Below, in pieces: positions 23,777-31,893 of a stretch of DNA of 64,000 nt. The stretch spans positions 6,820,001 through 6,884,000 of the forward strand of contig NZ_CP108484.1 in NCBI RefSeq assembly GCF_036226505.1, written 5' to 3'. The stretch's first letter is position 1; every line of letters starts with the position of its first letter. Source of the DNA: Kitasatospora sp. NBC_01246. Lineage in GTDB: Bacteria > Actinomycetota > Actinomycetes > Streptomycetales > Streptomycetaceae. Position numbers and translations under genes: made by a program. A model generated the notes under the pieces. That model was not told the DNA's origin. It searched no databases and was given only the letters and a program-made list of their open reading frames with translations.

Positions 23777-24556
23777 ATGGAGTCCAGTGGTGGGTGCCGG
23801 GGCGGGCGGGAGCCGGATCCCGGACCCGCCTCCGACACGGCCGAGTTCAACCGGGTGTTCACGGATCTGCTGCCCCGGCTCCACCGCGCGGCCGTCGGGC
23901 TCACCGGCAGCCGGGCCGCCGCCGACGACGTCGTCCACGACGCGTATCTGCGGATCGCCCGCGGCCCCGACCGGTTCCTCGGCCATCCGCAGCCCTACGC
24001 CTACGCGTTCACCACGATGGCGAACCTCGTCCGGGACCAGTGGCGACGCGAACGCCGCCGGGTGCCGCCGCCCGAGTGGGCGGCCGACGAGCAGGCCTGC
24101 GCCGATCCGCTCGGCGGCGGGCTGGGAGAACTGCTGGCGCGCTGGGAGGTGCTCCGGCTGCTGGGCCGGCTGACCGCCAAGCAGGCCCGGGTGGTGCAGC
24201 TGGTCGACCTCGACGGGTACAGCGTCGACGAGGCCGCCGCGCTGCTCGGCCTGCACCGCTCCACGTTGGCGGTCACCCGGCGCCGGGCGCTGGCCCGGCT
24301 CCGGGTGGTCCTCGAAGGCGAACGCGAGCACGGACGCGGTGACGAGGGGGGTCGGGGGCGCGAGGGGCAGCGTGCCGGCGGGCTCCCCGGCCGCAACCCG
24401 GTCGAACGCGCGGGCGATCGCGATCGCGATCGCGACTGCGACTGCGACTGCGACCGTGCCCGCCGCTGCGACCCGGCCCGGGGTCGCTCCGGCCCCGAGG
24501 TGCGGCCGTGCGCCCCGCGGTGGCGGCGGGGAGGGGCCGCCGACGCACCGAACTGA
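23777..24556 (+). CDS. ECF-type RNA polymerase sigma factor with repeat-rich tail
   Basis: 259 residues. Region 2 contains DDVVHDAYLRIARG and the DNA-melting part FTTMANLVRDQWRRERR; region 4 contains RVVQLVDLDGYSVDEAAALLGLHRSTLAVTRRRALARLR. These regions span about residues 20-180. The last 75 residues are not sigma-like: an Arg/Gly-rich stretch with alternating Asp-Arg and Asp-Cys from a hexamer repeat (DRDRDRDCDCDCD). A frameshift around the G-runs near 24345-24360 could instead make the real tail end elsewhere. No obvious anti-sigma gene is adjacent. The ATG has GAGGGGG upstream. Confidence 0.85.
   Translation: MESSGGCRGGREPDPGPASDTAEFNRVFTDLLPRLHRAAVGLTGSRAAADDVVHDAYLRIARGPDRFLGHPQPYAYAFTTMANLVRDQWRRERRRVPPPEWAADEQACADPLGGGLGELLARWEVLRLLGRLTAKQARVVQLVDLDGYSVDEAAALLGLHRSTLAVTRRRALARLRVVLEGEREHGRGDEGGRGREGQRAGGLPGRNPVERAGDRDRDRDCDCDCDRARRCDPARGRSGPEVRPCAPRWRRGGAADAPN
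24414..24455 (+). repeat. Seven hexamers GCGATC/GCGACT/GCGACC
   Basis: Three GCGATC, three GCGACT and one GCGACC in tandem inside the sigma gene. Slippage would add or remove Asp-Arg/Asp-Cys pairs without shifting frame. Confidence 0.9.
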
Positions 24557-24588
24557 CGACAAGTCAGCTGATGCGGGGCCCCGGCCCG

Positions 24589-24594
24589 TACGCT
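24589..24594 (+). promoter_or_regulatory. -10 box of a probable leaderless promoter (TACGCT)
   Basis: TACGCT lies 7 nt before the GTG start of the next gene; no ribosome site is present. Confidence 0.4.
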
Positions 24595-24601
24595 GCCCAT
24601 C

Positions 24602-25558
24602 GTGATCGCGTACGAGGAACACCGGCTCCGCACCCTGGCCGAGGACGGCCGCTGGTCCGAGCTGCTCGGCCACTACCGGCGCGCCCGGGCCCTCGCGGCG
24701 GCGCGCGACGGCGAGCAGCGGGCGGCGGCGGAGACCGCGTCGCTCGGCCACCTGATCGCCTACGCCGCGCCGCCCGAGCTGGCCGTCCGCCTGTTCGACC
24801 GCGATGGCGGCCCGGGCAGCGCCGCCGGAACGGCGGACCACGACGCCGGTCCGCTCTGGGAGGTACTGGCGACCCGGCACTCCTGGCTGCGGCTGGCCCC
24901 GCTGCTCGGTCCGGCCCCGGTGCGCCGGCTGGTCGCGCACACCCGGGTGCTGATCGGCGAGGACCTCTCGTACGGGGCCGAGCCCGATCCGGAGGGCGTC
25001 CCGCTGCAACTGGAGCCCTGGGAGACGGCCGGCTGGGGCGAGGGCGTGCGGGTCCGGGACTACCTGCCGGCCGGCGGTTCGCGCAGCGCCCTGCTGACGC
25101 TGCCCGCCACCCGGGAGGGGCTCGGCCCCGTCCTGCTGCCCGAGCCCGGTACCCGGCTGCGCGGTCAGCGGGCCACCCGGGGGCTGGCCGCGCTGGCGGA
25201 CTGGGTGGAGGTGGTCTGCGCCCGCGGGCCGGCCCCGCAGGCCGCCGCCCTGGTGGCGCCGGGGCGGCGGGTCACCGGGGGGTACCTGCCGTTCGCGCTG
25301 GCCTACCCGGTGCTGCTGCTGGCCGGTGTGGTGGACCGGGCGCACGGCTCGGCACAGGGCCGGCTGGCGCTGTGGCGGGCGCTCGGCGCGATGGCCGGCG
25401 CGGGCGGGCCGAACCGCGCCGAGGTGAACGCCCTGGTGGCCCGGATGCGCTGCTTCACCTGGTGCGAACCGGAGGACGGGCTGCGCCATCTGCACATCGC
25501 GGTGGAGGATCCGGCGAGCGGTCTGAGCTGGGCGGTCAGCGGATCCGACGATTTCTGA
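24602..25558 (+). CDS. Conserved hypothetical protein
   Basis: 318 residues, GTG start at leaderless spacing from TACGCT. Mostly helical at the N-terminus (EEHRLRTLAEDGRWSELLGHYRRARAL), then mixed. Repeated Trp and Asp/Glu segments (VPLQLEPWETAGWGEG; MRCFTWCEPEDGLRHLHIAVED) are probably conserved structural features. No signal peptide; a hydrophobic stretch PFALAYPVLLLAGVV is likely buried. Function not recognised. Confidence 0.7.
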   Translation: MIAYEEHRLRTLAEDGRWSELLGHYRRARALAAARDGEQRAAAETASLGHLIAYAAPPELAVRLFDRDGGPGSAAGTADHDAGPLWEVLATRHSWLRLAPLLGPAPVRRLVAHTRVLIGEDLSYGAEPDPEGVPLQLEPWETAGWGEGVRVRDYLPAGGSRSALLTLPATREGLGPVLLPEPGTRLRGQRATRGLAALADWVEVVCARGPAPQAAALVAPGRRVTGGYLPFALAYPVLLLAGVVDRAHGSAQGRLALWRALGAMAGAGGPNRAEVNALVARMRCFTWCEPEDGLRHLHIAVEDPASGLSWAVSGSDDF

Positions 25559-25575
25559 CCTCGCCGGGCGGCGTT

Positions 25576-25603
25576 CACCCGGTCGCCGGGCGGCGACCGG
25601 GTG
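25576..25603. terminator. Bidirectional hairpin terminator
   Basis: Perfect 12-bp stem (CACCCGGTCGCC) with a GGGC loop between convergent genes. Confidence 0.6.
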
Positions 25604-25681
25604 CGGACGGGCGGATCCCCGGCCCGGCGCCGCTCGGGGGGTTGGGCGGGGCGCCGGGCCGGGGGGCTCGGTGGCGGTGGC

Positions 25682-27076
25682 TCAGGCCGCCGGGGCGGCG
25701 CTCTGCGCGGGGACCGGGTCCGGCCGCACCTCGGGGGTGCCGGGCGCGTCGGGCGCGCCGTGGGTGTCCACCAGCGTCCGCTCGTCGAACGGGATCGCGC
25801 CCGCCAGCACCTGCCGGGCCCGCTCGCGGTCGAACTCGCCCGTCCAGTGCCCGATCAGCACGGTGGCCACGGCGTTGCCCGCGAAGTTGGTCAGTGCCCG
25901 GGCCTCGGACATGAAGCGGTCGATGCCGACGATCAGGCCGACCCCGTCCACCAGCGCCGGCTTGTGCGACTGCAGTCCGCCCGCGAGGGTGGCCAGCCCG
26001 GCGCCGGTGACCCCGGCCGCGCCCTTGCTGGCGATCACCATGAAGACCAGCAGCGACAGCTGCTCGCCGATCGACATCGGCTTGTCCATCGCCTCGGAGA
26101 TGAAGATCGAGGCCATCGTGAGGTAGATCGCGGTGCCGTCCAGGTTGAAGCTGTAGCCGGTCGGCACGGTGATGCCGACGACCGGGCGGCTGACGCCCAG
26201 GTGCTCCATCTTGGCGATCAGGCGGGGCAGCGCGCTCTCCGAGGACGAGGTGGAGAGGATCAGCAGGAACTCGCGGCCGAGGTAGCGCAGCAGGGTGAAC
26301 ACGTTCACCCCGGCGACCAGCCGCAGCAGCGTGCCGAGCACCACGACGACGAAGAGCCCGCAGGTGAGGTAGAAGCCGATCATGATCACGGCGAGGCTCT
26401 TCAAGGCGGCCGTGCCGGTCGCGCCGACCACCGCCGCCATCGCCCCGAAGGCGCCGACCGGCGCCACCCACATGATCATCGACATGACCCGGAACACCAG
26501 CCGCTGCACGTGCTCGATCCCGCGCAGCACCGGCGCCCCGGCGGTGCCCATCGCCTGGAGGGCGAAGCCGGCCAGCAGGGCGACCAGCAGGGTCTGCAGC
26601 ACCTTGCCCTCGGTGAGGGCCGAGAACATGGTGGTCGGGATCATCCCGAGCAGGAAGTCGGCGGTGGACTGGGCGCCCCCGGCGGCTGCCTGGGCGTGAC
26701 CGGACTTGGCCAGCGCGGCGGTCAGGTGCAGCCCGCCGCCGGGCTCCAGCAGGTTGCCGACCAGCAGGCCGATGGCCAGGGCCACGGTCGACATGGCGAG
26801 GAAGTAGCCGAGGGCCAGTCCGCCGACCTTGCCGACCTTCGCCGCCTTGGTCACCGAGCCGATGCCCAGCACGATGGTGCAGAAGATCACCGGGCTGATC
26901 ATCATCTTGATCAGATTGACGAAGCCGGTGCCGATCGGCTTCAGTTCCACCGCGAACGACGGTGCGGCCAAGCCGACCACCACGCCCGCGACCACCGCCA
27001 CGATCACCGCGAGGTAGAGGTAGTGGGTGCGGTCCCGGCGTCTGCCTCCCGCCTGTGCTGCTCCAGTGATCGACAT
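25682..27076 (-). CDS. dctA: C4-dicarboxylate/cation symporter, DctA family
   Basis: 464 residues. The DAACS family is recognised by FVNLIKMMISPVIFCTIVLGIGS near the start, the Ser-rich re-entrant loop STSSSESALPRLI, and the substrate/cation helix GYSFNLDGTAIYLTMASIFI followed by SKGAAGVTGAGLATLA. It takes up succinate, fumarate or malate with H+ or Na+. The start is the ATG with GAAGGAG upstream (MSITGAAQ); a longer frame lacks support. Divergent from a CitA/CitB-type two-component system, the usual regulator of such carriers. Confidence 0.92.
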   Translation of the reverse strand: MSITGAAQAGGRRRDRTHYLYLAVIVAVVAGVVVGLAAPSFAVELKPIGTGFVNLIKMMISPVIFCTIVLGIGSVTKAAKVGKVGGLALGYFLAMSTVALAIGLLVGNLLEPGGGLHLTAALAKSGHAQAAAGGAQSTADFLLGMIPTTMFSALTEGKVLQTLLVALLAGFALQAMGTAGAPVLRGIEHVQRLVFRVMSMIMWVAPVGAFGAMAAVVGATGTAALKSLAVIMIGFYLTCGLFVVVVLGTLLRLVAGVNVFTLLRYLGREFLLILSTSSSESALPRLIAKMEHLGVSRPVVGITVPTGYSFNLDGTAIYLTMASIFISEAMDKPMSIGEQLSLLVFMVIASKGAAGVTGAGLATLAGGLQSHKPALVDGVGLIVGIDRFMSEARALTNFAGNAVATVLIGHWTGEFDRERARQVLAGAIPFDERTLVDTHGAPDAPGTPEVRPDPVPAQSAAPAA

Positions 27077-27142
27077 CCGCGGCTCCTTCGCCTGCAGTCC
27101 TGGCGGCCCCGGGTGGTGGGCCGCTCCGACTATGGGCCGCGC

Positions 27143-27158
27143 CGTGACGGAGGTCACG
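27143..27158. promoter_or_regulatory. Crp-type palindrome GTGAC-GGAG-GTCAC
   Basis: Extended palindrome CGTGAC-GGAG-GTCACG matching GTG-N6-GNCAC. A CATAGT -10 box for dctA (minus strand, 27129-27134) lies such that the dyad overlaps its -35 position. Suggests cAMP/Crp or a related regulator acting on dicarboxylate uptake. Confidence 0.5.
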
Positions 27159-27258
27159 TTTGCGTTCATAGAGTTCACACCCCGCCCGGGCCCGCGGCGG
27201 ACCGGGCGGGGCCCGCGGGGGCCGGGCCGGGTTCCGGCGGTGGTGCACACTGTCAGGC

Positions 27259-28899
27259 ATGTCCGCGCGCACCCTCCCCTCGCCGCGCCGGCCGGTGCGC
27301 AGCCTGGCCGGACAGCTCTTCGTCGTCCAGGTGGTGATCGTCGCCGCCGTGGTGGCCGGTGGCGCCGTGCTGGCCTACCTGTTCACCGCCGACCGCACGG
27401 AGGACGCCGCCCGCCGCCAGGTCACCGCCGTCGCCCGCTCGGTGGCCGACGCCCCGTCGGTGCGGGCGGCCGTCGCCGGGCCGGACCCGACCGCCGTCCT
27501 GCAGCCCTACGCCGAGCAGGTGCGGGTGGACACCGGGGTCTCCTTCATCACCGTGATGGACACCGCCGGGATGCGCTGGACGCACCCGCTGCCCGAGCAG
27601 ATCGGCAAGACCTTCCTCGGGCACATCGACTGGGCGCTCGCCGGGGAGACCCGCAGCGAGACGTACACCGGCACGCTCGGGCCGTCCGTGCGGGTGGTCA
27701 CCCCGGTCCTGGACGCGGACCACCGGGTGGTCGCGCTGGTCAGCGCCGGCATCACGGTGCAGTCCATCTCCGCGCAGCTGCGCGGGCCGCTGCTCGCGCT
27801 GGTCGGCGTCGCGGTGGCCGCGCTCGCCCTCGGCGGGCTCGGCACCTACCTCGCCAACTCCCGGTTGCGGCGGCACACCCACGGCATGGGGCCGGCCGAG
27901 CTCAGCCACCTCTACGAGTACCACCAGGCGACCCTGCACTCGGTGCGGGAGGGGCTGGTGCTGCTCGACCGCAAGCACCGGGTGGTGCTCTGCAACGACG
28001 CGGCCCGCGAACTCCTGTCGCTGGCTGGGGAGGTGGAGCGGCGGCCGATCGACGGGCTGGGGCTGCCGGCGGCCCTGGTGGCCGCCGTGCTCGGGCAGGA
28101 GCCGGTCCGGGACGAGGTCCACCTCACCGCCGAGCGGGTGCTGGTGCTCAACACCTCCACCATCGGCACCGGCCTCGGCCGGGTCGTCACCCTCCGCGAC
28201 CACACCGAACTGCAGTCGCTCACCGGCGAGCTGGACTCCGTGAAGAGCTTCACCGAGGCGCTGGGCGCGCAGGCGCACGAGGCCGCCAACCGGCTGCACG
28301 CCGTCGTCTCACTGATCGAACTCGGCCGCCACGAACAGGCGGTGGAGTTCGCCACCGCCGAACTCGAACTCGCCCAGCAGCTGACCGACCGCGTCGTCGC
28401 GGCCGTCGGCGAGCCGGTCCTGGCCGCCCTGCTGCTCGGCAAGGCGGCCCAGGCCGCCGAGCGGGGCGTGGAGTTGACGCTCACCGAGGACAGCCGGATC
28501 GACGACGGAGTGCTGCCGCCCGGGCTCGCCGCCCGCGACCTGATCACCGTCCTCGGCAACCTGCTCGACAACGCGGTGGACGCCGCGATCGCCGGCGCCG
28601 CCGGGCGCCCGGACCAGCCCGAGGTCACCGTCACCGCCCGGGTCGACGGCGACCACCTGCTGCTGCGGGTCGCCGACACCGGCGCCGGGATCGACCCGGG
28701 CGCGGTGGACGACGTGTTCCGGCGCGGCTGGAGCACCAAGCAGGACGGCCACGGGCACGGCCTCGGGCTCGCCCTGGTCGCCCAGACCGCCCGGCGCAAC
28801 GGCGGCACGGTCGAGGTCGGCCGGGACCGCGGCGCGGTGCTCACCGTCCGGCTGCCGCTCGCCCGCCGGCCCCGGCAGCCCGAGACGGCGGCGTCATGA
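27259..28899 (+). CDS. CitA/DcuS-family sensor histidine kinase
   Basis: 546 residues. Two membrane helices (about 18-42 and 176-200) flank an extracytoplasmic PDC/Cache sensor with FITVMDTAGMRWTHP and the typical RVVTPVLDADHRVVALVSAGI. A cytoplasmic PAS domain follows (VREGLVLLDRKHRVVLCNDAA). The H-box is ALGAQAHEAANRLHAVVSLIELG, with His at about residue 340, then N-box NLLDNAVDAA, GAGID and HGHGLGLALV. This is the dicarboxylate/citrate sensing class. Divergent from dctA, its likely target. Confidence 0.92.
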   Translation: MSARTLPSPRRPVRSLAGQLFVVQVVIVAAVVAGGAVLAYLFTADRTEDAARRQVTAVARSVADAPSVRAAVAGPDPTAVLQPYAEQVRVDTGVSFITVMDTAGMRWTHPLPEQIGKTFLGHIDWALAGETRSETYTGTLGPSVRVVTPVLDADHRVVALVSAGITVQSISAQLRGPLLALVGVAVAALALGGLGTYLANSRLRRHTHGMGPAELSHLYEYHQATLHSVREGLVLLDRKHRVVLCNDAARELLSLAGEVERRPIDGLGLPAALVAAVLGQEPVRDEVHLTAERVLVLNTSTIGTGLGRVVTLRDHTELQSLTGELDSVKSFTEALGAQAHEAANRLHAVVSLIELGRHEQAVEFATAELELAQQLTDRVVAAVGEPVLAALLLGKAAQAAERGVELTLTEDSRIDDGVLPPGLAARDLITVLGNLLDNAVDAAIAGAAGRPDQPEVTVTARVDGDHLLLRVADTGAGIDPGAVDDVFRRGWSTKQDGHGHGLGLALVAQTARRNGGTVEVGRDRGAVLTVRLPLARRPRQPETAAS

Positions 28900-29645
28900 A
28901 CAGCCCGTCGGTCCGGCCCGAGATCTCCGTCCTGGTGGTCGAGGACGACCCGGTGGCCGCCGCCGCCCACACCCTGTACGTCGGGCGCGAGCCCGGCTTC
29001 CGCGCCGCCGGGACGGTGCACAGCTGCGCCGACGCGCTGCGCTTCCTGGACCGCGCCCGGGCGGCCGGCCGGCCCGTCGACCTCACCCTGCTCGACCTCT
29101 ACCTGCCGGACGGCCACGGCCTCCAGCTCTGCGGCACGCTGCGCGCGGCCGGCCACACCACCGACGTCATCGCCGTCACCTCGGCCCGCGACCTCGCGAT
29201 GGTCCGCCAGGCCGTCTCGGCGGGCGTGGTCCAGTACCTGCTGAAGCCGTTCGGCGCGGCCGCGCTGCACGACCGGCTGGAGCGCTACGCCCGCTACCGC
29301 GACACCCTGGGCCGCACCGGCGAGGCCACCGGCCAGGACGAGGTGGACCAGGCGCTCGCCCTGCTGCGCACCCCGGAACGCACCGCCCTCCCCAAGGGGT
29401 TGAGCGCCCCCACACTGGACACCGTCGCCACCGTGCTGCGGGAGGCCCGCACCGGGATCTCCGCGGCGGCCGCCGGAACCGCCGCCGGCGTCTCCCGGAT
29501 CACCGCCCGCCGCTACCTGGAACACCTCGTCGACACCGGCCTGGCGGCCCGCGAACCGCAGTACGGCAACGTCGGCCGCCCGGAGCTCTGCTACCGCTGG
29601 ACGGGCGGCGGCGAGCGGAAGGGCGTCACACCGGGACGAGCATGA
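28896..29645 (+). CDS. CitB/DcuR-family response regulator
   Basis: 249 residues. Receiver domain with VLVVEDDPVAAAAH, phospho-Asp67 (LTLLDLYLPDG) and the Lys of YLLKPFG. The C-terminus holds a winged-helix of the CitB type: GISAAAAGTAAGVSRITARRYLEHLVDTG. The ATG overlaps the kinase stop (ATGA). It probably activates dctA when C4-dicarboxylates are present. Confidence 0.92.
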   Translation: MNSPSVRPEISVLVVEDDPVAAAAHTLYVGREPGFRAAGTVHSCADALRFLDRARAAGRPVDLTLLDLYLPDGHGLQLCGTLRAAGHTTDVIAVTSARDLAMVRQAVSAGVVQYLLKPFGAAALHDRLERYARYRDTLGRTGEATGQDEVDQALALLRTPERTALPKGLSAPTLDTVATVLREARTGISAAAAGTAAGVSRITARRYLEHLVDTGLAAREPQYGNVGRPELCYRWTGGGERKGVTPGRA

Positions 29646-29690
29646 TCCGCCCGTCGCCCTCGCCCGCCGGGGGCCGGCCCCCGGCGGCAC

Positions 29691-30350
29691 CTAGCCGGCG
29701 GTCCTGACCGCTCGGGCGAGGTACTGGTCGTCGGTGTCGGTGTACCTGTCCAGGTGCCAGCCGGTGGTGGTCAGGAGGGGGCGGAGGTTGGGTTCGGCGC
29801 GGAGGTCGTCGGGGGTGAGCGCGCGGCCGTGGCGGGCGGCCAGGGCGGCCCGGCCGACGGGGTGGAAGAGGGCCAGCACGGCGCCGGGGCGGGTGACGCG
29901 GGCGAGTTCGCGCAGGGCGCGGTCCGGATCGTCGAGGTGGGAGATCAGCCCGGCGGCGAAGACGGCGTCGAGGGCGGCGTCCGGGAGCGGGAGGCGGGCG
30001 CAGTCGGCGAGCAGCAGGGCCGCGGTGCCGGGGTGGTGGGCGCCGGCCTCGCGCAGCATCTCGGGGGTGACGTCGACGCCGAGCACCAGGCCGTCGGGGC
30101 CGACCGCCGCCCGCAGCGGGGGGAGGGCGCGGCCGGTGCCGCAGCCGGCGTCCAGGACGCGACCGCCCGGGCGCAGGCCGAGGGTGGCGACGGCGGCGTC
30201 GTACCGCGGCCCGTCGTCGGGGAACTTGGCGTCCCAGCCGGCCGCGCGGGAGGCGAAGAACGCGCGGGTGCGGGCCAGTTCGGCGGAGTGCTCGGCGTCG
30301 CGCCCGGCCGGGTCGGGGGCGCCGGGGGCGGGGGAGGGTGAGGGCGGCAT
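29691..30350 (-). CDS. Class I SAM-dependent methyltransferase
   Basis: 219 residues. Methyltransf_11-type core: motif I GGRVLDAGCGTGRALPPL, acidic loop VLGVDVTPEML, motif II LLLADCARLPLPDAALDAVFAAGLISHL and post-motif ELARVTRPGAVLALFHPVG. Small-molecule acceptor unknown. Start taken at MPPSPSP; a further in-frame upstream start exists. Divergent from the diaminobutyrate aminotransferase gene. Confidence 0.85.
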   Translation of the reverse strand: MPPSPSPAPGAPDPAGRDAEHSAELARTRAFFASRAAGWDAKFPDDGPRYDAAVATLGLRPGGRVLDAGCGTGRALPPLRAAVGPDGLVLGVDVTPEMLREAGAHHPGTAALLLADCARLPLPDAALDAVFAAGLISHLDDPDRALRELARVTRPGAVLALFHPVGRAALAARHGRALTPDDLRAEPNLRPLLTTTGWHLDRYTDTDDQYLARAVRTAG

Positions 30351-30472
30351 GGGGGCGAGAGTAGCGCGCGGGCCGTAACCGGTGGGCGGTTCACTCGTTG
30401 GGGAGGCGGGCTCCGCGTCACCCGCTCGGGTGGTTCTCGCCTCCCGGAGCCCGTCCGGCCAGGTCAGGGAAG

Positions 30473-30494
30473 TAAAGTTAGGCTTACCTAACTT
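30473..30494 (+). promoter_or_regulatory. DtxR/DmdR-type iron box before the diaminobutyrate aminotransferase gene
   Basis: TAAAGTTAGGCTTACCTAA matches the DmdR/IdeR consensus TTAGGTTAGGCTCACCTAA at 16 of 19 positions; the GTTAGG-CTTA-CCTAAC dyad is clear. It lies 14 bp before the TTG start and overlaps TAAAGT and TAGGCT, which are -10-like. It predicts repression by an iron-loaded DmdR. Confidence 0.8.
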
Positions 30495-30507
30495 CTTGGA
30501 GTTCGCC

Positions 30508-31893
30508 TTGACGCTCGCCGCCGTCCCCGCCACCGGGCCCGCTGCCGTCCCCGCCCAGGCCCCGGGCGACGCCATCCTGCGCCGCCAGCGCGTTCGCGAG
30601 TCCGCCGCCCGCACCTACGCCCGCTCGTTCCCGATCGTCCCGGTGCGCGCCCACGGCATGACGGTCGAGGGCGCCGACGGCCGCCGTTACCTGGACTGCC
30701 TCTCCGGGGCGGGCACGCTCGCCCTCGGTCACAACCACCCGGTGGTGCTGGAGGCGATCCGCCGCACCCTGGACAGCGGCGCGCCCCTGCACCTGCTCGA
30801 CCTCGCCACCGCCGAGAAGGACGACTTCACCACCGCCCTGTTCGAGAGCCTGCCGCCGGAGTTCGCCCGACAGGCCCGAGTGCACTTCTGCGGGCCCGCG
30901 GGGACGGACGCCGTCGAGGCGGCGCTCAAGCTGATGCAGACCGCCACCGGCCGCTCCGGCGCCCTCGCCTTCACCGGCGCCTACCACGGCATGACGGCCG
31001 GAGCCCTGGCGCTGACCGGCAACGTCGCCGTCAAGGAACCCCTGCCGGGCGGCGGCGAGGTGGTCCGGCTGCCCTACCCGTACGGCTACCGCTGCCCGTT
31101 CGGCGTCGGCGGCGAGGCCGGCACCGAGCTCGCCGCGACCTACGCCGAGCGGCTGCTGGACGACCCCTCGGGCGGGGTGGTCCGGCCCGCCGCGATGATC
31201 CTGGAGGCGGTCCAGGGCGAGGGCGGCGTCGTCCCCGCCCCCGACGGCTGGCTGCGTGCGATGCGCCGGATCACCGCCGAGCGCGGCATCCCGCTGATCG
31301 TCGACGAGGTGCAGACCGGGGTCGGCCGCACCGGTGCGATGTGGGCGGTCGAGCACAGCGGGATCGTCCCGGACGCCATGGTGCTCTCCAAGGCGATCGG
31401 CGGCAGCCTGCCGCTCGCCGTCGTCGTCTACCGCGAGGAGTACGACCGCTGGCGGCCGGGCGCCCACACCGGCACCTTCCGCGGCAACACCCTCGCCATG
31501 GCGGCGGGCGCCGCCACTGTGCGGTACGTCGCCGCGAACGGCCTGGCCGCGCGGGCCGAGCTGGTCGGCGCCCGGATGGTCGAGCGGCTGCGGGCGCTGG
31601 CCGGTGAGCTGCCGGTGATCGGCGACGTGCGCGGGCGGGGGCTGATGCTGGGCGTCGAACTCGTCGACCCGGCCGCCGAACCGGACGCCTGCGGGGCCCG
31701 CCCGGCCGCACCCGCGCTCGCCGTCAAGGTCCGGGAGGCCTGCCTGGCCCGCGGCCTGATCGTCGAACTCGGCGGCCGGCACGACGCCGTCCTGCGGCTG
31801 CTGCCGCCGCTCACCATCACCGACGAGCAGGCCGCCGCCGTGCTCGACCGCCTGGCCGACGCCATCGCGGCGGCCGCGGCGGGCGTACGGTGA
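30508..31893 (+). CDS. dat: Diaminobutyrate--2-oxoglutarate aminotransferase
   Basis: 461 residues, class III PLP aminotransferase making L-2,4-diaminobutyrate from aspartate semialdehyde with glutamate as donor. Marks: LDCLSGAGTLALGHNHP, FCGPAGTDAVEAALKLMQ, LIVDEVQTGVGRTG and the PLP lysine in LSKAIGGSLPLAVVV. The TTG start is chosen because GGAG sits 6 bp before it and the iron box would lie inside the gene if an upstream start were used. The stop overlaps the next start (GTGA). With the next gene it forms the dat-ddc pair that supplies 1,3-diaminopropane to several siderophores. Confidence 0.92.
   Translation: MTLAAVPATGPAAVPAQAPGDAILRRQRVRESAARTYARSFPIVPVRAHGMTVEGADGRRYLDCLSGAGTLALGHNHPVVLEAIRRTLDSGAPLHLLDLATAEKDDFTTALFESLPPEFARQARVHFCGPAGTDAVEAALKLMQTATGRSGALAFTGAYHGMTAGALALTGNVAVKEPLPGGGEVVRLPYPYGYRCPFGVGGEAGTELAATYAERLLDDPSGGVVRPAAMILEAVQGEGGVVPAPDGWLRAMRRITAERGIPLIVDEVQTGVGRTGAMWAVEHSGIVPDAMVLSKAIGGSLPLAVVVYREEYDRWRPGAHTGTFRGNTLAMAAGAATVRYVAANGLAARAELVGARMVERLRALAGELPVIGDVRGRGLMLGVELVDPAAEPDACGARPAAPALAVKVREACLARGLIVELGGRHDAVLRLLPPLTITDEQAAAVLDRLADAIAAAAAGVR

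Noticed and set aside
24339..24605. Alternative frame over the sigma factor tail
   Set aside because: Ala/Thr run is the hexamer repeat read in another frame; kept only as a hint of a possible frameshift.
30382..30507. Longer start for the diaminobutyrate aminotransferase
   Set aside because: It would place the iron box inside the coding region and has no ribosome site; the TTG with GGAG fits better.
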